From positions 49,839-113,838 of the forward strand of contig JBNKUI010000041.1 in assembly GCA_050298535.1 (NCBI GenBank): 64,000 bases of DNA, in the 5' to 3' direction. The position numbers and the translations under genes were made by a program. This document shows positions 37,204 through 47,100 of the stretch, one piece after another. The notes beneath the pieces are model-generated. The model made no database searches. It worked only from the letters and a program-made list of their open reading frames with translations, and was not told the origin of the DNA. Every line of letters starts with the position of its first letter. Within the stretch, counting starts at the first letter, position 1. This DNA is from JABDMH01 sp050298535 (GTDB taxonomy: Bacteria; Bacteroidota; Bacteroidia; Chitinophagales; Saprospiraceae).

Positions 37204-38646
37204 ATGTTTCATAGGTTTATTGTATTCTTTATCGTGATATTCCTTTGCTCAGGTACCCTCGATGCCCAAGCAGAAGCTAAGCATCGGCTACTTGTGCTGA
37301 CGGATATTGAAGCCGATCCAGATGATGCACAGACATTAGTGAGATTACTATTATATGCAAATACCATCGATATAGAAGGACTGGTGGCTACTACTTCTGT
37401 TCATCAAAAAAGTAGAGTTGCCCCTGAATCCATTCACGCCATTCTTACGGCCTATGGGAAAGTGCAACCCAATTTATTGAAGCATGAATCGGGCTTTCCG
37501 AGTGAGCAGGCATTAAAGACTTTGGTCAAGCAGGGACTTGCAGAATATGGGATGCAAGGAGTTGGGGATGGAAAAGATTCTGAAGGATCCGAATGGATCA
37601 TCCGGCAACTTGAGAAGGATGATGACAGACCACTTTGGATTTCGGTTTGGGGTGGTCCAAATACCCTGGCGCAGGCACTCTGGAAAATTCGAAACTCCAA
37701 AGCAGATGAAGAAGCAACAAGACTTATCAGCAACCTGCGCGTATATACAATATCCGATCAGGATGACAGTGCCATCTGGATTCGCAATCAATTTCCAGCT
37801 CTGTTTTATATCGTGAGTCCCGGCGGTTATTTTCATTCGACCTGGTCAGCCATAAATGCTGTTGTTGATAACATTGATAATAAGACCATCAGCAACAGCT
37901 GGCTTGCAGAGAATATTCAACAGGACCATGGCCCTCTTGGAGCAATGTATCCTGATGTAGCCTATGGAATGGAAGGAGATACTCCCTCCTGGTTAAATCT
38001 GATTCTCAACGGCTTGAACAATCCCGAACACCCTGAATGGGGAGGATGGGGTGGCCGATACGAGCTATATTTGCCTGAAGATCCTTCAAATACATACTCC
38101 GGTTTCACAGGTGGTGTACCCATCGAGCCCGAAACAAGACCGATCTGGACCAATGCAGATGATACATTCGCTCCCAGAAACCCAAGTGAATATGGGAGAG
38201 CAATCAGAAGAGATACAACCACATTCACCAATAACAAGGTAACTCTCTGGCGATGGAGAGATGATTTTCAAAATGACTTTGCGGCAAGGATGGACTGGTG
38301 TACCAAATCATATGAGGATGCGAACCATCCTCCCCTGCCTGCTTTAGGTCATCCTGAAGAATTCTCTGTGAAGTCAGGGGAATACTTCAGTTTGGATGCT
38401 AGTGGCACAATGGATCCTGATGGAGACAACTTAAGTTACTGGTGGTTTCATTATCAGGAAGCGGGTACCTATCCAGAAGAAATTAGTTTCCGCCGTTTAT
38501 CCGAGAATCTCTATAACGTACATACTATACTAGCTCCCGATGTCGACAAGCCTCGTACAGCTCATTTTATTCTGAAAGTTACAGATAAGGGAAGTCCTGC
38601 TTTGTCAAGATATAAAAGAGTAATAGTCACCATCAATCCCAAGTAA
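37204..38646 (+). CDS. Secreted DUF1593 nucleoside-hydrolase-like protein with Ig-like C-terminus (Sde182 type)
   Basis: 480 aa from ATG 37204, where the signal peptide begins (MFHRFIVFFIVIFLCSGTL..., cleavage near DAQA); the frame starting 19 codons upstream lacks signal character. The nucleoside-hydrolase-like half (about 25-330) has the acidic site LVLTDIEADPDDAQTLVRLL, WISVWGGPNTLAQALW and WGGWGGRYELYLPED. A C-terminal cadherin/Ig-like domain (about 385-480, FSLDASGTMDPDGDNLSYWW) completes the Sde182 layout. Compared with the shorter paralogue at 27.4 kb it keeps the extra domain, which may bind a polysaccharide. It is likely secreted; the reaction is unknown. Neither upstream nor downstream neighbours are co-directional within 100 bp. 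Confidence 0.87.
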   Translation: MFHRFIVFFIVIFLCSGTLDAQAEAKHRLLVLTDIEADPDDAQTLVRLLLYANTIDIEGLVATTSVHQKSRVAPESIHAILTAYGKVQPNLLKHESGFPSEQALKTLVKQGLAEYGMQGVGDGKDSEGSEWIIRQLEKDDDRPLWISVWGGPNTLAQALWKIRNSKADEEATRLISNLRVYTISDQDDSAIWIRNQFPALFYIVSPGGYFHSTWSAINAVVDNIDNKTISNSWLAENIQQDHGPLGAMYPDVAYGMEGDTPSWLNLILNGLNNPEHPEWGGWGGRYELYLPEDPSNTYSGFTGGVPIEPETRPIWTNADDTFAPRNPSEYGRAIRRDTTTFTNNKVTLWRWRDDFQNDFAARMDWCTKSYEDANHPPLPALGHPEEFSVKSGEYFSLDASGTMDPDGDNLSYWWFHYQEAGTYPEEISFRRLSENLYNVHTILAPDVDKPRTAHFILKVTDKGSPALSRYKRVIVTINPK

Positions 38647-38768
38647 TGTATATGTGAATAAAGTTAATTCTGAGCTTTCAAATCCGTACATCTCTATCTG
38701 TCAAAGAAGCTAAAAGTAATCCGATTGTTTAATTAGCAATTGTATACATTACCTGTCTAAAAAAAACG

Positions 38769-39266
38769 ATGCAGGTATCTAAAGCAATGTTCGTCATATT
38801 TCTGGGGATATCCATTCTTGCAGGCTCAGCACATGCGCAAACTGCCTTCGAATGGGACCATTATGGAATTGGCTTCGAGGTCGCTTCCGACTTCGTCGTA
38901 CAGGAAAATTCCGAAACACAATTCTCGGCTGTCAGCAGTGATGGCTTATTGTATATCAGCTTGGTGCCCTGGTCGGATGATCGAATCACCATGGATAATC
39001 TGGCAGAAGCGACAGTAGAATATGCACTTGGTCTTGCAGTTTTTGATCAGGCAGCTGTAGAGGGCGATGCGATCGATTTAGGAGATTTTAAGGGTTATTT
39101 TATGGTTGCAGCACCAGAAAGTTATGGGTCATTTGACTTTATGCTTGCCTCTCTACTTTTGGATGTAGAAAGTCCCACAAATCTGGCGGTGGTCATCGGC
39201 TATATGGATGGACATCTGGATGAAGCTATTGAGATGCTAGCCAGCATTTATCCTTATGATCCCTGA
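38769..39266 (+). CDS. Small secreted protein, function unknown
   Basis: 165 aa with a signal peptide (about 1-24, ending SAHAQ). The mature part is acidic (FEWDHYGIGFEVASDFVVQE, then LVPWSDDRITMDNLAEATVE). It looks like one compact alpha/beta domain: a hydrophobic strand before ISLVPWSDD, and late strands with LAVVIGYMDGHLDEAIEML. I do not recognise the family. It lies 122 bp after the DUF1593 gene in the same direction but may have its own promoter. Confidence 0.6.
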   Translation: MQVSKAMFVIFLGISILAGSAHAQTAFEWDHYGIGFEVASDFVVQENSETQFSAVSSDGLLYISLVPWSDDRITMDNLAEATVEYALGLAVFDQAAVEGDAIDLGDFKGYFMVAAPESYGSFDFMLASLLLDVESPTNLAVVIGYMDGHLDEAIEMLASIYPYDP

Positions 39267-39505
39267 TCTATATTGACACTATCGTCCCGTACGCATTCCC
39301 AAGATTGGATCATAATAATTGGGCTTCTGGAAGAACAGATTTTGATCGATCACAAATTTCCGCTACATGGTGCCAGGAATCGAATGCATTAAGGTCTTCT
39401 AACCGTAATGGCATTGATAATTCACCCTTTCTGTCTTTATCAATCTATTGTCCTTATTTGGTGTGAACTTATGCTTCCCAAGAACAAGATTTAAGACCTG
39501 AATGA

Positions 39506-39682
39506 ATCCAGGAGGAGATCATCACACAGCTGAAGAACCAACTGAGTACAGAAAAAAATGACTACGAGGCACTGCAGTCCAGACTTTCAAAAGTAGAAAG
39601 GCTACTGGCCCAACTGTTGGATCAAGCAGAAGCTAGTGGCTCTAATCTGACAGGAGGTAACACCTTTGCTGAGAATGAGTAG
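39506..39682 (+). pseudogene. Remnant of a coiled-coil C-terminus (tail-fibre-like)
   Basis: A 58-codon frame without a start codon opens right after a TGA (39503-39505) and ends at TAG 39680-39682. It reads EEIITQLKNQLSTEKNDYEA, then LQSRLSKVERLLAQLL. The trimeric coiled-coil pattern of KIE-type leucine repeats is typical of the end of tail-fibre or collagen-like Bacteroidota surface proteins. No upstream body is found in any frame, so it is likely the tail of a deleted or frameshifted gene. It abuts the 3' end of the convergent MopE-repeat gene (3 bp). Confidence 0.5.
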
Positions 39683-39685
39683 TGA

Positions 39686-40591
39686 TCACTCCTCCACACA
39701 GGGCATCTCATCGGTTTGCATATTGCAATTGTCATCAATTTCATTGCCACAAATCTCATCAGAATCAGGATTGATATCCGGATCGTTATCATCACAGTCC
39801 AGATTATTGTCGGCGGTGCCGGGCGGTGGAGAGCAGCCTGTGACGGGTGACTCATCATTGACATCTCCGAATCCGTCAAAGTCCGTGTCGAGATAGTAGA
39901 GATTTTCACTGACCAGATCCTCATCATTGTCATCTACATCCGCATCACAATCATCATCAAACCCATTGCAGATCTCCGGTGCACCAGGATTGATTGACTC
40001 CTCGTCATCATTGCAGTCCCAATTATTATCCACGTACCCTCCCGGAGCTGCACAACTCAAGACACCTGCATCGTTTATATCGCCGTACCCATCCATGTCT
40101 GCATCCACATAAAACATATTGGTCCCGGGCGCACCGTCATCAATCATACCATTGCAGTCATTATCGATCCCGTCACAAATTTCATCCGCATCTGGATGTA
40201 TTGCTACATCATTGTCATCACAATCCAGATCATTATTTACATAGTGGGCTGGCGCTTCGGGGGCATACACAGCACTATAGGGATCACCGTAGCCATCTTC
40301 ATCCCGATCGACATACCAAAATTGAAAAGATGTAGATAATACGGACTGCCACCTGAGACCATTGTAGAATACATAGGCATCGATCACCGTATCATATATC
40401 ATCAGACCCTCTACCGGCACAAGTATAGTACTTGTATCCGTGCGTGGAAACAGCACTCCTGAAGAATCAGCCTGTGCATCAATCACAGCGACGGGTTTCA
40501 TCCCGTTTTGACCATTGTAGATTTCGACAGATTGAGCGGCGGATACACTTACAAGGCCTACCAGGGTCCCAAAAAGTATATGAATTTTCAT
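39686..40591 (-). CDS. Secreted protein with MopE-type putative metal-binding repeats
   Basis: 301 aa. A signal peptide (about 1-19, ending SVSAA) and a short domain (PVAVIDAQADSSGVLFPRTD and VEGLMIYDTVIDAYVFYNG), also seen at the start of Bacteroidota fibre-like proteins, precede about three repeats of 45-50 aa. Each repeat carries a D-x-D-x-DG site followed by a Cys-rich C-D-G-x-D-x-D-C-x-G turn, for example YVDRDEDGYGDP and EICDGIDNDCNGMIDD. This is the MopE putative metal-binding motif (calcium or copper). The protein ends PCVEE without a sorting domain. It is likely extracellular. No partner is visible; the neighbouring coiled-coil remnant may be a relic of a related fibre gene. Confidence 0.85.
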   Translation of the reverse strand: MKIHILFGTLVGLVSVSAAQSVEIYNGQNGMKPVAVIDAQADSSGVLFPRTDTSTILVPVEGLMIYDTVIDAYVFYNGLRWQSVLSTSFQFWYVDRDEDGYGDPYSAVYAPEAPAHYVNNDLDCDDNDVAIHPDADEICDGIDNDCNGMIDDGAPGTNMFYVDADMDGYGDINDAGVLSCAAPGGYVDNNWDCNDDEESINPGAPEICNGFDDDCDADVDDNDEDLVSENLYYLDTDFDGFGDVNDESPVTGCSPPPGTADNNLDCDDNDPDINPDSDEICGNEIDDNCNMQTDEMPCVEE

Positions 40592-40648
40592 AGTATTCCC
40601 TTATTTACATAATGTTAAATATAACAAAATACTATTATATGAATCGAT

Positions 40649-41023
40649 TCAAGCTAGCTCCACGGAAACAACTTGTCCTGATCGTATATTCTTCAGGATA
40701 GGCAAATCCAAGTCCTCTAATTTGCCAAATACGTTGACATCACTAGCTGCTCTGGGTTCATCTCCAAAACTGGCCGGAGTCGGACCAAAGAAAATACAGA
40801 AGGCAGGCATGGTAGGCCAATATGCAAGATCACCCACCTCTACCTTTGATCGGGCATCTGATTCTAGCCTTGCAGTGGCAGGGACCTGAAAGTAAATTTC
40901 ATCGCCCCAGGTATTGACAGAAGATTCAAAAGGCAAAGCATCAATAATGGCTTCTGCTGTGGGCGTGGCAAAGAGGGTGGCAGTAAAAATGTGCTCCCCC
41001 ACCCGTATCTTGATTTGGGTCAT
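40649..41023 (-). CDS. Cyclophilin-like fold protein (DUF369 family)
   Basis: 124 aa, no signal peptide. The sequence runs IKIRVGEHIFTATLFATPTA, then ALPFESSVNTWGDEIYFQVP, DLAYWPTMPAFCIFFGPTP and VNVFGKLEDLD, the order seen in the small cyclophilin-like (TM1367-type) proteins that have the fold but not the prolyl-isomerase active site. It is cytosolic; function unknown. It lies between the MopE gene and the first giant kinase gene, which is divergent, with about 126 bp between the two starts. Confidence 0.87.
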   Translation of the reverse strand: MTQIKIRVGEHIFTATLFATPTAEAIIDALPFESSVNTWGDEIYFQVPATARLESDARSKVEVGDLAYWPTMPAFCIFFGPTPASFGDEPRAASDVNVFGKLEDLDLPILKNIRSGQVVSVELA

Positions 41024-41149
41024 CAGTAGTTGATTTTTAGAAAAATACTAAATGTCATTAAAAATGTCCCTACCTGGATCCCAGAACCCTACAACAACCC
41101 TGATTGCGGACCAATTTGACTATCTTAAAAGACGCATTGAGATCAGGAA

Positions 41150-44100
41150 ATGGATGAACAAACCGATATAAACACACTCAAAAGGGAACTCGAAATCGCT
41201 CGATCTCAAATCGAACAATACGCCCGAGCTGCTAAAATTGAGGCTGCACTGGAAGAAGTCAGAGCCTCGTCACTTGCTATGCGCCATACTTCTGAGCTGC
41301 AAGAGGTGATCAATACCGTAGGGCGACAATTTAGGTCATTAGAAATAAATAATACCGGGGGTGTATTTGTGATCATAAATGAAGAATTAGATCATGATCT
41401 TCATGTATGGGGCTTTGGTGATACGGCAACTTATAGTCGAAAAGTGCATATTAGAGCCATCGATCGTCCCATTCATACGCACCTTCTTAATGCAATAAAA
41501 AACAGTAGAGGCTTTTTGGCTGAGGCATATTCAAAGGAAGAAAAGGTCGAGTATTTCAAGCATTTATTTAAGCACCCCCCATACAATGAGACCTCCAGAG
41601 AACACCAGAATCAGTGGCTAAACAGGTCAGGTGGATACACCCGATCTGGCTTTATATCGGATCATACCACCCTTTTCATGATCAACCACCACGGGGTGCC
41701 CTTCTCTGAAGAAGAAAATCAAATATTGATCCGCTTTGCTCATGTATTTGAACAGAGTTACATCCGATTCTTAGACTTAAAAAAAGCCGAAGATCAAACT
41801 CGAGAGGCACAGACAGAAGCTGCTCTTGAAAGAGTAAGAACCAAGGCATTGGGTATGCATCAGTCGGAAGAATTAGTAAATGTCATTTGGATCATTTTCA
41901 AAGAATTAGTCTCATTAGGCATGGAGCTGGACGGATGCTTCATTCAGATTGATCAAGAAAACTCAAAAGCTTTTAATGTTTGGTTGGCCACGCCTGATCG
42001 AATGTTTGAGGAAGCGATTGAAGTTCGATTCATTGAAAATCCAATTTTTACAAATTACTGGCTGGCACGGTCCACGAAACAAGATGTCATCGTTGATTCT
42101 TTTCCAAAGAAAACTAAGGATGAATTTTATGAACATGTCTTCACCAACACAATCTCCACTATCACAAGTGCAGAGCGAAAATTAAAGATATTTAGATCGC
42201 CAGGCCTTAATAGAGTATTCGCAATTACAAACCATGGTGGGTTAATGACATTCAATTTTGGGGCAGGATCGTTTTCTGATTATCAGAGTCGTTTAGTAGT
42301 AAGATTTGCCACAGTTTTTGAGCAGGCCTACACCCGCTTCCTCGACCTCAAAAAGGCCGAAGCACAAGCCCGAGAAGCACAACTAGAAGCGGCACTAGAG
42401 CGGATCAGAAGCCGATCACTTGCAATGCACAAAAGCACAGAGTTAACGGAAGTATCCACGCTACTTTTTAAAGAATTACTTAGCTTTTGTAATGATATAC
42501 AAAGTTCAGGCATAGTGTTGTGTGACCGTGAACAACCTGAACAATGGATGTGCTCCTATGATTTAAAAATGCTACCCCCAATACATATCCCAAAAGATCT
42601 GGACCCACCAATACAAAACTTATACAAGGCGTGGGAAGCACAGCAGGAATTCTTTGTGGAAAGCTTAAATAAGGAAGAAGCCCAGAAGCATAGCGAAAAG
42701 ATGATGGACCTTCCCGAAATCAAGGCAATTTTTAAAAATGTACCTCCCTACGAGATAAAAAAAACAAACGCACAAACCAACTATGCAGCAACCTTCAAAC
42801 AAGGTTATCTCCTGGTCATAACAGATTTTCCGGTGGATAGCCTCACTATTTTACCTCGCTTTGCCAAAGTATTTGAACAGACATACACCCGTTTCCTCGA
42901 CCTCAAGAAAGCTGAGGCGCAAACCAGAGAATCTGAGATTCAACTAGCTTTAGAACGAGTGAGAGCTCGTACGATGGCAATGCACCAAAGTGAAGAATTA
43001 AATGAAGTGGTAGGTGTCCTATACGAACAAATTGGTTCACTACATCTAGCCGATGTGGGGTGCAATATCAATATTTTTAAAGAAGAACTTCACGCAATAG
43101 AATCCTGGATGGCAGCCTTTGACGGCATTTCATTTCCAGATTGCTATTATATAGAAGGGACGGGACATCCTTTTCTCACAAGACAATGGGATCAATGGCG
43201 AAAGCAAGCAGCACCTTTTCATATCTCATCTGCTGGTGAAGAGTTAAAAAGATATGGTAAATACATAATAGAAGAAACGGATTTAAAACGAATCCCAGAT
43301 GAAATTAAGGAAATGATGCTGTCCGTTCCTGAAGCCCATTTCACATTTATCAATTTTAAGTATGGACAACTAGAAATTGTCAATTCCGTCAAAGCCCCTT
43401 CACAAGAAAGCATACAGATTTTAACTCGATTTATTAAGGTGTTTGAACAAGCATACACTCGATTTCTGGATTTAAAAAAAGCCGAAGCACAGGCAAGAGA
43501 AGCACAGATCGAAGCAGCGCTAGAACGTATTCGAGCAAGGACTATGGCGATGCATTCTTCTGATGAATTCCGGGAGACGATCGGAACCCTGTTCGATCAG
43601 TTGAATTTGCTAGGTTTTGACATTCAGCAATGTTCTTTGACAATTGTTGATGAAGAAAAAGAAGAAGTTGAATCGTGGCAATCAGCAAGTGTGCAATCTG
43701 TTTTACCCATGAGTTTCAAAGTTCGGTTCACACAAGACCCGTACTTCAAGGATAAACTTAAAGCCTCTCTAATTAAAAAAGAGGGTTATAGTGTCATCGA
43801 ATTTGAGGGTAATGAAAAAAAGCAATTTGATAAATATCTTTTCGAGAATACCCCACTCAAAGAGGCTCCAAGTGAAGTGATTGACTTCATGAAAAGCCAC
43901 CATAAAATTGTGCTTTGCAGAGCGTTCATGAGATTTGGGTTCATAGAGGTCGTTAGTAATACTGCAAGATTAGATCTTGACAAAGAATTAATTCTCCAAC
44001 GTTTTTCCAGGGTATTCGAACAAACTTACAGGCGATTTCTGGATCTGCAAAAAGCAGAGGAACAAGCCAAAGAAGCACAGATAGAAGCGTCATTAGAAAG

Positions 44101-47100
44101 GGTACGTTCAAGAGCTTTGGCCATGCACTCAACCAGCGAAATCTCAGAAGTGCTTGGAAAAATATTTGTCGAATTGACTTTGCTGGGCATGGAGTTGAAT
44201 CGTGCCATAATTTGGTTGATCAATGAGGAGGACAATTCGTCTCAGTGGATTTCATTGAATCCAGAGTTACCCGGACATGCAAGAAGTTACCAAATGCCCT
44301 ATCTCGATCATCGATTTTATAATGCCTATGTCGAGGCATATAAAAGCAGAGAGTTTAAATGGGAATATCACCTTTACGGGGAAGAGAAAGCTGGATATGA
44401 CCAGCTCATCCTAAGTAAGACGGAGTTGTCACAACTTCCGGAAAATATCAAAATGGGCATGCGATCCAATAAGGATGTCCATATTGCTGGTGCATTCAAT
44501 GACTATGGTGGACTTATTACTTCCAGTTTAACGCCTCCCTCTGATGAACAGTATCGCATTTTACTTCGTTTCAGCAAAGTTTTCGAACAATCCTATACCC
44601 GATTTCTGGACTTACAAAAAGCAGAAGCACAAGCCAGAGAAGCACAAATAGAAGCTGCACTGGAGCGAGTTCGCGCGGCTTCCATGGCGATGCACCAAAG
44701 TGAGGATTTGTCAAAGGTCGCCCTGGCATTCTTTAAACAGATTGAAGAACTAGAAATTCCCATTAATTCCGCCGCTATTAATCTTATTAATGAATCGAAA
44801 GAAACTTACCGACTTTACTTTGCTAATCGACATGAAATAGGCATTACTTCTGAATTAGCAATAAAGGATTTATGGTTTGCTAGAGAATCCTATCGCCGAC
44901 TTCAAGAAGGAGAAAAGGAGTTCACTAAAACCGTTGAAGGGGATAAACTAAAGGTATGGATCGAATTTATCAAAAAAGAAATCAGTGTAGAACGGGGTAT
45001 TCAACTTGAAGAGATGGGTTTAACAAAAAGCCATATCCATACTATCCAATTTCATGAACTTTCAAACACCATCTTTAGCGCCATCTCACCACTATCGGAT
45101 ACCACCACAAAAGTCTTGAAAAGAATGACGCAGGCTTTTGGCATGTCCTATGTTCGATTTCTCGACCTTCAGAAAGCAGAGGAACGAGCGAGGGAAGCAC
45201 AGATAGAGGCTGCCCTGGAAAGGGTGCGAACCGCATCGATGATTATGCAGCATAGTGACCAATTGCCTGATGTCGCTGTTTGTCTGCTGGATCAGTTTGA
45301 AGAATTGGCTATTCCATCTATGGGGGTTTCCATCACATTAATTAATCAAGAAGATTGGTCCTTCCAATCATATTTTGCCGACAATACACTTAGTGGATCA
45401 AGAAAACTACTGACCACGCCAATTATGCCACATGATACATTCTGGATGTCTCGTGAAAGTATACAACGATACTTACAGGGCGAGAAAGAATTATCTTATG
45501 AAGCAGAAGGAACGAGGATTGAGGAGTGGATTGCATGGGTTGAAAAATACTTGAGCAAAGAAAGGGCCATGCGAATCAGAAAACTGAACCTAAAGAAGGT
45601 TTACTTTCATTCAGTTTGTTATCATGACTACAACAATCTGGTATTTTCGTCACTCCAACCCATGCAGCCGGAATTTTGGTCCATCGTTAGGAGGTTAGCT
45701 CATACATTTGGACAGTCTTATCGTAGATTTCTTGACCTCCAAAAAGCCGAAGCACAAGCCCGAGAAGCCCAAATTGAAGCTGCACTGGAAAGAGTGCGCT
45801 CAAAGAGTCTGGCCATGCGTAAGGCCACTGACTTGACACAGGTAATAAGCACGATATATAAGGAATTGGGAAATCTTCAGGTGGAATTAATTCGGTGTCT
45901 CATTTTCACTACAGATCTTGAGAAATCTATAGACAAATGGTGGATGGCCAATTCAGAAGACAGGGAAAACCCGATTGAGTTATCAATAAAACATATTGAT
46001 TTACCTGCCAACAATTCCGTTATTGAAGCTTGGAAACTAAAGAAATCCAGATATGTAGTCATTCTGGAGGGTGAGGAAAAGAAGGAATGGGATCGAAGGA
46101 TGCTTACAGAAACTGAATTATCCACTCTTCCAGAAAATGTGAAAGAGGGAATGCGTAGTCCTTCTAAAACATACGTCAATATTTCTTTCAATAACTATGG
46201 TGGATTAAGTTTTGTAAGTATTGAGCCCCTTCCTGATCAACAGTTCCATATTATCACACGATTTGCGAAGGTCTTTAACCAGGCATACGCCCGCTTCCTT
46301 GACCTCCAAAAAGCCGAAGCACAAGCCCGAGAAGCCCAAATTGAAGCTGCCTTGGAAAGGGTACGTGCAAGGACTATGGCGATGCACGAGAGTGAAGAAC
46401 TTGGTGAGGTTGTGCAGAAACTCTTTCAACAAATGCATCCATTCGGTCTGGCACAATGGGGATTTGCCATTAGAATTGCTTTAGAAAATGGGTCCGGATT
46501 TAGTAATTGGGTATACACGCCCGGACAGCAAATGATAAAACACAATTTCATCGTCCCGAATACAGGGCATTGGGTACTCGAAAGATCGTGGCAGATTTAT
46601 AAAGATCAAATCGAGTTTGAATCCATATCTGTTGATGGGCAGGACAAAGAAGAAATGGATGCCACTATACTCATTGAAAATAATCTTGATCGCATCCCAA
46701 GACGGATTAGAAATTCAATTACTGATTTTAAGTTTGTAAGATATTCCTGCTCGGCCATGAAGTATGGCCTCCTCGTTGCGATTGATATAAAAGAGCCATC
46801 CGGAGATGAGGATTACAGCATCCTTAATCGATTTGCTAAGGTTTTCGAACAAACCTACACCCGCTTCCTCGATCTCAAAAAAGCCGAAGATCAGACACGC
46901 ACAGCCCAGATTGAAGCCGCATTGGAGAGAGTGAGAGCCAGGGCTCTGGCTATGCACTCTTCTGACCAGTTGCCTGAAGTTTCCCGGGTATTAAGGGAGC
47001 AAATGGCAGCTATTGGCCAACAGCAACTGGAAACGATTGCTATACATTTTATTACTGACGACAGTCCTAAATTCACCGCATGGTTTGCCTTTCATCCACC

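Noticed and set aside
39994..40335. A 113-codon plus-strand frame rich in His and Arg
   Set aside because: It is the shadow of the Asp-rich repeats of the MopE gene on the other strand.
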